Assembly (NCBI RefSeq): GCF_039545035.1
Contig: NZ_BAABRO010000016.1
Coordinates: 1 to 64,000, forward strand
Direction: 5' to 3'
DNA length: 64,000 bases
Origin: Novipirellula caenicola
Lineage (GTDB): Bacteria; Planctomycetota; Planctomycetia; Pirellulales; Pirellulaceae
Numbering within the stretch: position 1 is the first letter of the stretch; every line of letters begins with the position of its first letter. The notes under the pieces are model-generated. The model saw nothing but the letters and a program-made list of their open reading frames with translations, was not told where the DNA came from and searched no databases. Positions 54,314 to 63,078 of the stretch are shown piece by piece. The translations under genes were made by a program, and so were the position numbers.

Positions 54314-55573
54314 ATGTTGGCCGACGACATACGCAATCTCTACATCAACGGTCTGACAAAGCCGAACGCAGATATCCTACGCAAGCAAACCATTGAAAAA
54401 GGGAATCCCGGCTCGATTTTGATCGATATCCAAATGTTGATCGAGGCGATTGGCGAGGGATTGCCGACCACCAGCAAGTATTTTCTCTTGCCGCAAGGTC
54501 GGCTCGATGAATTCAACCAACGGCTCACCACGCCGCTGGTTCACAATATCAAGCGACCGCAACTGAGATCGTTTCCCGCTCTGATGGGATTGTTCTTATT
54601 GCTGCGTTCCAGCGGGTTGGTGGTAGGCGAAGACAAGCCGAAACGCAGGATGTTCGTCGATCCTGAAATGCGAGCGCAGTGGGAATCTCTAGAGCCCACG
54701 GATCAATACATGTCATTGCTCGGCACTTGTATGACGACCGCCTCTTTCGAGATCGTTGGAGAACGTGGCATGCATTCGCATGGTTTGAAACAGAGATTTG
54801 AAGACGCGTATTTATATCTCGATAGGCGTAAATCATCTATTCTTGACGATCTAGGGCTTGAGTATCACGTCGCATACAACTTGATGCATCAATTCGGTTG
54901 GTTGCGACTTAAGTATGCATCCGAAGCCAAAGCCGGAAAGTCGGCTGAACTTCAGTGGGTCGAGCGACTTCCGTTCGGAGATGCAATGTTCTGTGCCTGC
55001 TGCGGGCTCAAGAATCGTGTCTCCGACTCGGACGAGGAATTTCAGGCTACGTTGAAGCCCTACTTTCCAGAATGGAAAAAATCATTGACAGAGCCCGAGT
55101 CTGAGTTTCAAGAATTTCAGTTCACGCTCAAAGTCTCGTGGGGTGATGTCTGGCGTCGGATCGTCGCTCCAGACGAGACAACGCTCGAGGAACTTGCGGC
55201 GCTGATCATCGAAGCTTTCGATTTTGAATTCGATCACCTCTACCAGTTTGAATATCGCAACAAACGCGGCCAGAATGAGACCGTCATTTGTCCGCAATTA
55301 AGGGATGGAGTTTACTTCGCCGACGAAATGATGCTGGGGCATCTGCCCATCGGAAAGGGCGAATCGATGCTCTTTCATTTTGACTTTGGTGATGATTGGA
55401 AATTCAATGTCTTGATCGAAGACTTAAGCGATCTGCCCGATGAGTACGAGGAACCGAAGATCACTGATCGATTCGGTGAGGCACCCAAGCAATACCCGTT
55501 CGAAGATGAATGGGATGATGAGGATGACGACGAGGATGATTACGGGGACGAGGATGAATCAACGCAAGGATGA
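54314..55573 (+). CDS. pRiA4b ORF-3-like domain protein with acidic tail
   Basis: Residues about 260-395 match the PRiA4b ORF-3 family: FTLKVSWGDVWRRIVAPD, LEELAALIIEAFDFEFDHLY and ESMLFHFDFGDDWKFNVLIE. The family was named from an Agrobacterium rhizogenes plasmid and is also found beside IS1096-like elements; its activity is unknown. The N-terminal 250 residues are helical with one CACCG pair near 233 and no motif I can name. The end is very acidic (DEDDDEDDYGDEDE). ATG 54314 with GGAAAAAGAA before it is preferred to TTG 54302. The gene has lower GC than its neighbours, to judge by eye, which fits recent transfer. Confidence 0.82.
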   Translation: MLADDIRNLYINGLTKPNADILRKQTIEKGNPGSILIDIQMLIEAIGEGLPTTSKYFLLPQGRLDEFNQRLTTPLVHNIKRPQLRSFPALMGLFLLLRSSGLVVGEDKPKRRMFVDPEMRAQWESLEPTDQYMSLLGTCMTTASFEIVGERGMHSHGLKQRFEDAYLYLDRRKSSILDDLGLEYHVAYNLMHQFGWLRLKYASEAKAGKSAELQWVERLPFGDAMFCACCGLKNRVSDSDEEFQATLKPYFPEWKKSLTEPESEFQEFQFTLKVSWGDVWRRIVAPDETTLEELAALIIEAFDFEFDHLYQFEYRNKRGQNETVICPQLRDGVYFADEMMLGHLPIGKGESMLFHFDFGDDWKFNVLIEDLSDLPDEYEEPKITDRFGEAPKQYPFEDEWDDEDDDEDDYGDEDESTQG

Positions 55574-55733
55574 CCCAGGGCGGTTTCAAGTTTAGCGTGG
55601 TAGTGGTAGGCCGGTTGCGATGGCTTTGCGGCTACCTCTCCCAGCTTCGCCGGGCGAGGTGACTTGCTACAGCATGGTAGGCTTTTGAAATCGACCAATA
55701 TTAACCGTTACACCCCGTTGGGTTCGAGTGTGG
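55574..55733. other. Short gap between convergent genes with an imperfect hairpin
   Basis: ACCTC-CCC-G (55634 onward) pairs with C-GGG-GAGGT (to 55660) around TTCG, with two mismatches. No T-tract follows. It may be a degenerate repeat rather than a terminator. Confidence 0.4.
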
Positions 55734-57137
55734 CTACGCGATCACGTCGTCGATGATGCGGCCGTGGACGTCGGTCAATCGGAAATCGCGACCGGCATAG
55801 CGGTAGGTCAATTTCTTGTGATCAAATCCCATCAGCTTCAGCATCGTGGCGTGCAAGTCGTGCACATGCACGCGGTTTTCAACCGCTTTGAACCCAATCT
55901 CGTCGGTCATCCCAATCGTCTGGCCGCCTTTGACACCGCCGCCAGCCATCCACATGGTGAAGCCATGATGGTTGTGGTCTCGACCATTCATCTTGCCCTG
56001 GTTCGAGCCTTCTTTGGGCATCTCCACCACCGGCGTCCGGCCAAACTCGCCACCCCAAATCACCAAGGTTTCCTCGAGCAAACCGAGCCGTTTCAGATCG
56101 GCCAATAGCGCCCCGATTGGCTGGTCGACTTGGCCGGCGAGCCGTTTGTGGCCGGCGTTCAAGTCGTCATGGTTGTCCCAAGGTTGTCCGGCTCCGGTGT
56201 AAAGCTGAACATACCGTACGCCTCGCTCGACCAACCGCCGGGCGATCAAGGTTTGACGTGCGAAATCGCCGGGGCCATAGGCTTTTCGTACCGCCGCCGT
56301 CTCTCGCGAAACATCAAATGCATCGGTTGCTTCGTACTGCATCCGGTACGCCAGTTCGAACGACTGGATTCGTGATTCCAATCGTGGGTCTTCAGGACGC
56401 TGGGCTGCATGACGTTGGTTGATCGACGCCAGCAGGTCCAATTGTTGACGCTGGTCGTACTCTGAGACTCCAGGCGAGCGAATGTTGTCAATCAGTTTTT
56501 CGACGCGCTCGTGACTCGAATCGATATAGGTGCCCTGGTATTTACCCGGCAGGAAGCTGTTTTGCCAATTCTGGGACTCTTTGATCGGATAGCCCCCCGG
56601 GCACATGACGATGAACGACGGCAAATTCTCATTCTCGCTGCCAAGTCCATACGTGACCCATGACCCGACACTGGGGCGGACCAGTCGCGATTCGCCCGTA
56701 TTCATCAACATCAGCGAAGGTTCGTGATTGGGCACATCGGCATGCATGGAATTGATCACGCAGATGTCGTCGATGTGCTCGGCTGTTTTGGCAAACAACT
56801 CGCTGACGTGAATTCCACTTTCGCCGTAGGGTTTGAACTTGAACGGAGACCCCATCACGTTGCCGGTGGGACGTTCTGTTTTTAAGGTGCCGGTGGGCGC
56901 TGTTTTGCCATCGAACTTGGCCAGTGCCGGTTTGTAATCGAACGTGTCGACATGGCTCGGTCCCCCGTTCATGAACAGATGGATGACGTATTTCGCTTTG
57001 GCGGGAAATTGCAGCGGTAACGATTCAGCGGCCATCGCGTCTCGGCTGAGCATGTCGCCCAATGCGACCGCACCGAAACCGGTACCACATCGGCGCAGCA
57101 TTTCACGACGCGAAAGAGAACACGAAAATGGATTCAT
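55734..57137 (-). CDS. Tat-exported DUF1501 protein
   Basis: The N terminus SLSRREMLRRCGTGFGAVALG is a twin-arginine signal. The rest is DUF1501, a sulfatase-like alkaline-phosphatase fold protein: VIHLFMNGGPSHVDTFDYKP, VINSMHADVPNHEPSLMLMN, VGSWVTYGLGSEN, VIWGGEFGRTPVVEMP and DHNHHGFTMWMAGGGVKGG. These blocks contain probable metal ligands, but the reaction is unknown. In planctomycetes DUF1501 genes usually follow a DUF1549/DUF1553 cytochrome gene; none is adjacent here. Length 467 residues, typical. The 297 bases upstream are purine-rich near the start codon and hold no gene. Confidence 0.92.
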   Translation of the reverse strand: MNPFSCSLSRREMLRRCGTGFGAVALGDMLSRDAMAAESLPLQFPAKAKYVIHLFMNGGPSHVDTFDYKPALAKFDGKTAPTGTLKTERPTGNVMGSPFKFKPYGESGIHVSELFAKTAEHIDDICVINSMHADVPNHEPSLMLMNTGESRLVRPSVGSWVTYGLGSENENLPSFIVMCPGGYPIKESQNWQNSFLPGKYQGTYIDSSHERVEKLIDNIRSPGVSEYDQRQQLDLLASINQRHAAQRPEDPRLESRIQSFELAYRMQYEATDAFDVSRETAAVRKAYGPGDFARQTLIARRLVERGVRYVQLYTGAGQPWDNHDDLNAGHKRLAGQVDQPIGALLADLKRLGLLEETLVIWGGEFGRTPVVEMPKEGSNQGKMNGRDHNHHGFTMWMAGGGVKGGQTIGMTDEIGFKAVENRVHVHDLHATMLKLMGFDHKKLTYRYAGRDFRLTDVHGRIIDDVIA

Positions 57138-57414
57138 CGAATCGCACTCATCGAAGGAAGGGAGGGAAGGCGGGAGCGAGCGAGGGGGGATCTTGAGGAC
57201 GCTGCTATTCTAACGGATCTTGCCAGCGTGTCGCGGGCAATTTCTAGGTGTCCGTCTGTAGGTGACCGTCGCGGGGGCGTTCGATCCGAAACAAGGAAAA
57301 CGCGATTGGCGCACGCCTCACCGCAAAACAAACCTCGTTTACAGTCCATGTTGTTGCATGGGACTCGCGAGCGGTGCGTCCAAAACGTCCTTGCAGTCCG
57401 CGTTCCGCCGCTTC

Positions 57415-57444
57415 CAGGACTACTTCTTGCAGGACTACTTCAGC
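57415..57444. repeat. 15-bp degenerate tandem duplication at a stop codon
   Basis: CAGGACTACTTCTTG (57415-57429) and CAGGACTACTTCAGC (57430-57444) share 12 leading bases. The second copy covers the stop codon of the minus-strand small membrane gene at 57435. Confidence 0.8.
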
Positions 57445-57707
57445 TCTTCGAAGCCTTCGAAGGCGTCGTCGCCGCCCGCCATCGGTTCACCGCCAAATCC
57501 ATCGTCTGCGGGCATTTCGGCTGCGACCTCGTCACCAGCAAAACCTTCGTTTTCGCCGAACGCTTGCTCTTCCGCTTCCTCGGGCATGGCCTCGGGGTCG
57601 GCGGCAGCCTTGGGTTCTCGCGGTTTACGGTTGCCCATTAGCGATACAATCGGTACCGCCAGGATGACCGCGACGAGAAAGACGACCCAGAGAATGAAAT
57701 AGATCAT
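57435..57707 (-). CDS. Small single-pass membrane protein with acidic Gly-rich tail
   Basis: The 90-residue protein has one helix at the very N terminus (FILWVVFLVAVILAVPIVSL) and a highly acidic, Glu/Ala/Gly-rich tail (DEVAAEMPADDGFGGEP and DDAFEGFEELK). GNRKPREPK just after the helix places the tail in the cytoplasm by the positive-inside rule. I do not recognise it; similar short proteins occur in planctomycetes. Codon choice in frame is regular. It lies 106 bases after the sulfatase gene and 300 before DUF1501, all minus strand. Confidence 0.7.
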   Translation of the reverse strand: MIYFILWVVFLVAVILAVPIVSLMGNRKPREPKAAADPEAMPEEAEEQAFGENEGFAGDEVAAEMPADDGFGGEPMAGGDDAFEGFEELK

Positions 57708-57813
57708 CGATAGATGGCAAAACTCACGAGGAACGAAGGAAAACGTGGGTCTGTTAGGATAGTTGCCGCATGGCGACCACGCAACGAAAACATCCGCAGA
57801 TGCCCGCCATCTG

Positions 57814-59337
57814 CTATTCGTAATCCCATTTCATGATCCACGGATCCTGCATCTCTTTCTGCATCGCTTTCAGCTTGGCCTTGTAACGCTCCAGGATATC
57901 TTTGTGCCCTTCGCTGTCGGCTAGATTGCTCGTTTCATTCGGATCGGCCGCAATGTCGTATAGCTCGAATTGGGGGCGGTGAACATAGCCGTCGACAGTC
58001 TTGTTGCCGTACGGCGCGTCAGGGCCTTTCTTCCACTGAGCCTGCCAGCTGCTGGCGGCCCACAAATCCGAAGCGAACGGGTACGGCAGTGGATAGGCGA
58101 TATTCCAGATCAATTTGTACTTGTCGTCGCGAACGACTCGCATAGGGTAATACATCTGGATTTCATGGAACGTGTGCGAGGCAAAAATGGTTTCGTGATG
58201 TGGTTCGGACGGATTTGCCAAACAGTGCATCCATGATTTGCCGTGGTAGGAGTCGAATTTCTTGCCTCCGTCACGGTTGTCTTTCATCGCCTCGTCACGC
58301 TCGGCCCAATACTTTTTGACGTTGATTGGATTTTTGGGGCCGTTTGTTTTCGGATCCAACCCGCCGGCAAAATCGAGGATCGAAGGAGTGATGTCGATGT
58401 GGCTGATCAGGGCCTCGGATTCGACCCCGCGCTCGCTTTGGTAGGGATCGCGAACGACAAAGGGAACTCGCAGCCCTCCTTCGTAGACGGTCGTCTTGCC
58501 TCCGGCGAACGCCATTCCGTGATCGGCGGTAAACACGATCATCGTCTTGTCGTAGAGATCGTTGGCCTTCAGGATCTCAACCAAGCGAGCGACGCCTTGA
58601 TCAATCCGCGAACACGATTGGTAGTACTGAGCCAGCTCTTCGCGTGTCTCGGGCGTGTCGGGCAAAAACGCCGGCACGACCACGTCCGCAGGATCGTAGA
58701 ACACCTCGTCGACGCCGGGATAAGCTTTGCCGTTGGGCTTGTTGCCAAAGAGATCGGGCTTCAGTTCGAGCTTGCTGGTCTTGTCCACGCCGCCACCGCG
58801 ATGGGGGTCCGAGGTGGCAAAGTACAAAAAGAAAGGCCGATCATCGCTCGAATCGATGATGAAGTCGCGACTCGCATCGGCCATCTCAACGGCGTTGCGT
58901 GAATTGCCTTTTAGATAGGTTTCGAAGTGATAAACCGCCTCGGGCGCTACGTGGTACTTGCCGATCTGTCCCGTGCGGTAGCCTGCGTTCTTCATCACTT
59001 GCGGCATCGCCAAACCGACCACGTCGTGAAACGACGCAAATTTGTGGTAGTGGTGTTGGTGACCAAATTGTCCGTTACGATGGTTGTGCAGTCCACTCAT
59101 CACCACACTGCGGCTGGCGCTACACGACGCGGTGGTCGCGAATGCATTGCGAAACAACATGCCATCTGCGGCGATCGCATCAATGGCAGGCGTCTTGGCA
59201 ACCGGATCGCCATAGCACCCCAGCGTAGGGCTTTCGTCATCGGTGATGATAAAAATCACATTGCGTTCGGCTGCGACAAGGCTGCCGAGCGAACATAATG
59301 AAAGGATCGGGGCAAGTGTCAGGAGTGCGAAACGCAT
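57814..59337 (-). CDS. Secreted sulfatase resembling heparan N-sulfatase (CSASR motif)
   Basis: ATG 59337 gives a signal peptide (MRFALLTLAPILSLCSLGSL, ending near VAAE); a GGAA lies ten bases before it. Starts at 59370 and 59385 would add a few residues, while the open frame to 59574 looks untranslated. RNVIFIITDDESPTLGCYG holds the Asp pair and TTASCSASRSVVMSGLHNH the formylglycine Cys near residue 70. The sequence just after, HNHRNGQFGHQHHYHKF, recalls mammalian sulfamidase (SGSH) in this place, so an N-sulfatase or glycosaminoglycan activity is possible. GQIGKYHVAPE, VFTADHGMAFAGG and VYEGGLRVPFVV are the usual later blocks. Length is 507 residues. Confidence 0.9.
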   Translation of the reverse strand: MRFALLTLAPILSLCSLGSLVAAERNVIFIITDDESPTLGCYGDPVAKTPAIDAIAADGMLFRNAFATTASCSASRSVVMSGLHNHRNGQFGHQHHYHKFASFHDVVGLAMPQVMKNAGYRTGQIGKYHVAPEAVYHFETYLKGNSRNAVEMADASRDFIIDSSDDRPFFLYFATSDPHRGGGVDKTSKLELKPDLFGNKPNGKAYPGVDEVFYDPADVVVPAFLPDTPETREELAQYYQSCSRIDQGVARLVEILKANDLYDKTMIVFTADHGMAFAGGKTTVYEGGLRVPFVVRDPYQSERGVESEALISHIDITPSILDFAGGLDPKTNGPKNPINVKKYWAERDEAMKDNRDGGKKFDSYHGKSWMHCLANPSEPHHETIFASHTFHEIQMYYPMRVVRDDKYKLIWNIAYPLPYPFASDLWAASSWQAQWKKGPDAPYGNKTVDGYVHRPQFELYDIAADPNETSNLADSEGHKDILERYKAKLKAMQKEMQDPWIMKWDYE

Positions 59338-59822
59338 GAGCTGCGTTCCGAAGTGGGCAGGATTTCGCATAGGATGGGAAGGCATGAGGTTGGAAGGGGG
59401 GAACAGCATCGAAATCAATCGTGGCAGCAGCGATGGTGAAAGCTTCAAACAGTGGAACCCTCGCGTTGTAGCGGAAGTCGTCAAGACTTTCGTTGCAATT
59501 GCTAATGATCCAAAACTCTTGACGGCTTGTTGATTTAAACCAAATGCAAATCGCGACAGTGAGCCATGAGCCACAACGCACCGGGTGGTGCGAAGGACCC
59601 GGCCGCTGACGCGTCGCGGCTCAGGAAATCAATAAGCCGTTGACGAGTCCCGCTACCTTGAAACTCACCTTCGACAGAGCGTTAGTTTAATAGATTCACA
59701 ATCAGATGGCGAATACGTTGCATCAATTTCAAGTTTTTCATTCGCGAGCCCTCTGGTTCGGTCGCAATCTTAGCGGCCCGGCTCAATCCGGCCGGTTGGC
59801 ATGGGTAAGCCGTGCGAACGCG
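59338..59822. other. Intergenic region between divergent genes
   Basis: The region holds promoters for the sulfatase (minus) and the protease-like gene (plus). CCGCTGACGCGTCGCGGCTC near 59613 is a short palindromic block similar in its ACGCGTC core to the dispersed repeat elsewhere in the window. Open frames extending both genes into this area lack motifs. Confidence 0.45.
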
Positions 59823-61556
59823 ATGCTTTGCCCGATCCTGAAGATCGCTTTTCTTTTTGCCTTGATCGCAACGCCGTCATCTGGGGCCGATCGCACCACA
59901 TTTGCCGTCGCATTGCCGGCTGACGCTACGGCCGTGGATGCGGCAACGTGGAATGGAGCCACCTTCGCAAACCAAGCCATGCTGGACACGCCTGCAGCGG
60001 CGGGCACGGCATCATCGGCAACCGATACGGCTTGGCGGGCTTACACCGAACTATGGCAATCTCATGCCGACGATCCTGGTGATCGAGCGGTTCGCCGTTT
60101 CCTCGGGCTGTCCCTTCGAGGAGTGATTGAAATCGGATCGGCCCGTGGTCGCTCGGCTCCGTCGTGGTTGCAGTGGCGGCGAGGCAGTTACCAGCAGTTC
60201 GAATCGCCTCACTTTACCATCTACAGCCGCGCTTCGGACGATGATTCAAAGCGAGTCGCCGTCGACCTGGAACAGTGTTATTGGGTTTGGACGCAGATGT
60301 TTTTCCCGTTGTGGGAAGGCAAGCAACAGGTCGCGTTGGCGTTTGCCGAGTGGACCCCTGGAACGTCGATCGCCGATCATTTGGCCAAAAAAACGTCGCG
60401 GCTTTCCACACGTACGAAAATGAAAGTCGTGCTCTTTCGGGATTGGAACGAGTACGCTGCGACGCTTTCTAAAGCGATTCCGGGGATCGAGCGTTCCACT
60501 GGTTTTTACAGTGACGAAAATCGCACGACGTTCCTGTTTGCCGGGCACGAGGAAACCGAAGCAACACGTCGCCACGAACTGACGCATCAATTGTTTCGTG
60601 AAGCCACGCGATCGACTCGCGCGCGGACCAGCCGTTCGGGAAGCGACAAAATGCCTGGCGAAGATGCCGGGTTCTGGTTAATCGAAGGCATCGCCGGCTA
60701 CTTTGAATCACTGCAGTTGCACCCGAGTCATGCGACGCTCGGCGGGTGGGATGCTTCGCGGCTGCAATACGCTCGTTACCGCACGTTGGTCGGAGGCGAT
60801 TTTATGCCGCTTTCGGAACTCGGGCCCGAAGGCCGGCTGCAAGCTCAACAACGCCCCGATCTGGCTCGCTACTACGCGCACGCGATCGCCCACACCCATC
60901 AATTGCTTGATGGTGGCAACGTTGAAAACCGCAAATGGATCTATCACCGTTTGGCCGAGTTGTATGGAATCGAATCCCCTTACCCCAACGTTGCCGCCCC
61001 CGACACGGGCGTGCAGCCGCTGCGTTCGTTTCTGAGCGTCAATGACGATGATCTGAAACGCAATCCGCCTGATCCCACGACGAAGCGGTTGTGTTTGTCG
61101 TCCTGTGAAGTGACGGCCGATGGGATTGAACGATTTCCAAAACTGCCGCAGCTCGATTGGCTGGATCTTTCGCGAAATCGCCAAATCGATTCGGGCGTCG
61201 TGAACTCGGTTCTGGCCGGTGCCACGTCGCTGACGCAGTTAAGTCTCGAAGCGACGGCGGTCGATAACCGCATCGCCGGTTCTTTGAAAAATGCCCAGAA
61301 ACTCGAGGAACTTGATCTCAGTTTTGCGGCGATCGACGACACGCTGATCCAGGCGATTGGCGGTTTGAACGAGCTGCGAACACTGTGGCTGACCAAGACC
61401 GAGGTATCCGACGTGGCGATGGACGTGATCGAGTCGCTGCCGAAATTGGAAGTCCTGGACGTCCAACAAACCAAGGTTACCGATGCTCGGCTCGAGCAGT
61501 TCAAACGAGCCCGACCCAACGTCAAGCTCAATCCGCTGGAGCTGCGCGTGCAATGA
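59823..61556 (+). CDS. Secreted DUF1570-type metallopeptidase with leucine-rich repeat C terminus
   Basis: The signal peptide is ILKIAFLFALIATPSSGAD when ATG 59823 is used; the longer frame from 59706 is unlikely. Residues about 140-380 resemble DUF1570: FESPHFTIYSRA, VVLFRDWNEYAA, GFYSDENRTTFLF, and the gluzincin pair RRHELTHQLF (HExxH) with WLIEGIAGYFESL (the third ligand Glu). The C-terminal 150 residues form about five leucine-rich repeats (LDWLDLSRN, LTQLSLEAT, LEELDLSFA, LRTLWLTKT, LEVLDVQQT). A protease with an LRR recognition part is uncommon. Its stop overlaps the next gene by ATGA, so the two are translationally coupled. Confidence 0.85.
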   Translation: MLCPILKIAFLFALIATPSSGADRTTFAVALPADATAVDAATWNGATFANQAMLDTPAAAGTASSATDTAWRAYTELWQSHADDPGDRAVRRFLGLSLRGVIEIGSARGRSAPSWLQWRRGSYQQFESPHFTIYSRASDDDSKRVAVDLEQCYWVWTQMFFPLWEGKQQVALAFAEWTPGTSIADHLAKKTSRLSTRTKMKVVLFRDWNEYAATLSKAIPGIERSTGFYSDENRTTFLFAGHEETEATRRHELTHQLFREATRSTRARTSRSGSDKMPGEDAGFWLIEGIAGYFESLQLHPSHATLGGWDASRLQYARYRTLVGGDFMPLSELGPEGRLQAQQRPDLARYYAHAIAHTHQLLDGGNVENRKWIYHRLAELYGIESPYPNVAAPDTGVQPLRSFLSVNDDDLKRNPPDPTTKRLCLSSCEVTADGIERFPKLPQLDWLDLSRNRQIDSGVVNSVLAGATSLTQLSLEATAVDNRIAGSLKNAQKLEELDLSFAAIDDTLIQAIGGLNELRTLWLTKTEVSDVAMDVIESLPKLEVLDVQQTKVTDARLEQFKRARPNVKLNPLELRVQ

Positions 61557-62866
61557 CTCACCCCAAGGAATCAGCCCTGCCTCAGTGTTTCCGGCTTCGC
61601 CAACATTTCGCCTCGCTGGCGGTGGACGATGTCCGTCAATCGGTCGATGCCGCGATTGGCAATTCGACGTTGGCAAGCCGGATTCGTCCGGGGCAAACGG
61701 TCGCGATTGCCGTCGGCAGCCGCGGGATCGCGGACTTGCCGACCCTCGTTTCGGCCGTGGTTGATTTTATCAAACGATGCGGCGGCGTTCCCGTGATCGT
61801 GCCGGCAATGGGCAGCCATGGCGGCGCGACCGCCGAAGGACAAGCCGCATTGTTGCGATCCTTGGGAATGGAGGAAGCGGCGATGGGGTGCGAGATCCGT
61901 GCTTCGATGGACACGATCGTGATCGGCACCTCTTCGGAGGGACTGGACGTTCACTTTGACAAAATCGCCAGCCAGATGGATCACGTCGTGGTGCTGAACC
62001 GGATCAAGCCACACACACGTCTGGTCGGCCGCTACGAAAGCGGGCTGGCCAAGATGTTGATGATCGGGTTGGGAAAACACCAAGGCGCAATCGTTTATCA
62101 CCAAGCGATGGCGGATGCTGATTACTGTTTAGACGCGATGGCGGCAGAGATTGTGCCGATGATCCAGGCCGCCGCGCCGATCTCGCTCGGGCTCGCGATC
62201 ATCGAAGATGCGTTTGACCAAGTCTCGCATGTCGAAGCGGTCGAACCAGCCGAATTCCTGTTGGCCGAACCACGATTGTTGACGATGGCACGCCAGCGGA
62301 TGCCGCGTTTGCCGTTTGACCATATCGATCTTTTGATTGTCGATCGAATGGGCAAAGAGATCAGCGGCACCGGAATGGATACCAACGTGGTGGGCCGTAA
62401 ATGGAACGACAAGATCGCCGCGGCGGACGAGTTTCCGAAAGTCAAACAGATCTACGTGCGTGATCTCACCGACCAATCCGCTGGCAATGCCGCCGGGATC
62501 GGAGTGGCCGAATTTTGTCATCGCCGCGTGGTGGAAAAGATCGATTACGAAAAGACTCGCGTCAATTGTTTGACCAGCATGCACGCGACGGCCGGTGCCG
62601 TGCCGATCCATTTTGACTGCGATCGCGAAGCGTTAGTCGCAGCGATGGGACAAGTTGGCAAGCGGACACGCCAGCAGCTGCGTTGGGTCTGGATCCAAGA
62701 CACGCTCCATCTGAGCGAGCTGGTCTGCAGCGAAGCCTACTGGGACGAAGTGGCTCGCGGCGAGGACCGCAGCGGCGCGGCGCTCGAAACCCTTGGCGAA
62801 CTTGGGCCATTGAGGTTCGATGACGAGGGAAACCTTCGGTCGATATCGGAATTTCTAATCGAGTAA
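61553..62866 (+). CDS. LarA-like (DUF2088) protein, lactate racemase N-domain family
   Basis: Residues about 10-230 match the LarA N-terminal domain: TVAIAVGSRGIADL, VIVPAMGSHGGATAEGQAAL and VLNRIKPHTRLVGRYESGL with GLGKHQGA. LarA racemises lactate with a nickel-pincer nucleotide; this relative keeps the general blocks and a His-rich centre, but I cannot see from sequence alone whether the cofactor Lys is kept. The C-terminal half has DLLIVDRMGKEISGTGMD and MHATAGAVPIHF. Start ATG 61553 overlaps the previous stop. Length is 437 residues, similar to LarA (about 424). The substrate is unproven. Homologues are often called DUF2088 or nickel-dependent racemases. Confidence 0.8.
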   Translation: MTHPKESALPQCFRLRQHFASLAVDDVRQSVDAAIGNSTLASRIRPGQTVAIAVGSRGIADLPTLVSAVVDFIKRCGGVPVIVPAMGSHGGATAEGQAALLRSLGMEEAAMGCEIRASMDTIVIGTSSEGLDVHFDKIASQMDHVVVLNRIKPHTRLVGRYESGLAKMLMIGLGKHQGAIVYHQAMADADYCLDAMAAEIVPMIQAAAPISLGLAIIEDAFDQVSHVEAVEPAEFLLAEPRLLTMARQRMPRLPFDHIDLLIVDRMGKEISGTGMDTNVVGRKWNDKIAAADEFPKVKQIYVRDLTDQSAGNAAGIGVAEFCHRRVVEKIDYEKTRVNCLTSMHATAGAVPIHFDCDREALVAAMGQVGKRTRQQLRWVWIQDTLHLSELVCSEAYWDEVARGEDRSGAALETLGELGPLRFDDEGNLRSISEFLIE

Positions 62867-63078
62867 ACTGCCCCGCTTCTAATGGAAAACGTTCCCCCCC
62901 CCTTTAGCGTGGCTATGCTAACCTGGAACGGCCGCACGCTCCTCTTGTGGACGAGATGGCAAATTCGCTAGGCTAAACGGCCTTGTCTACCCCAAATCAC
63001 GGCGGCGTTTGCAAGCGATCCTGCGATTTTTCCCCGTTCGATTCATTTTACAGCGTCCTCCTGAACTTTCGGTCCCCA

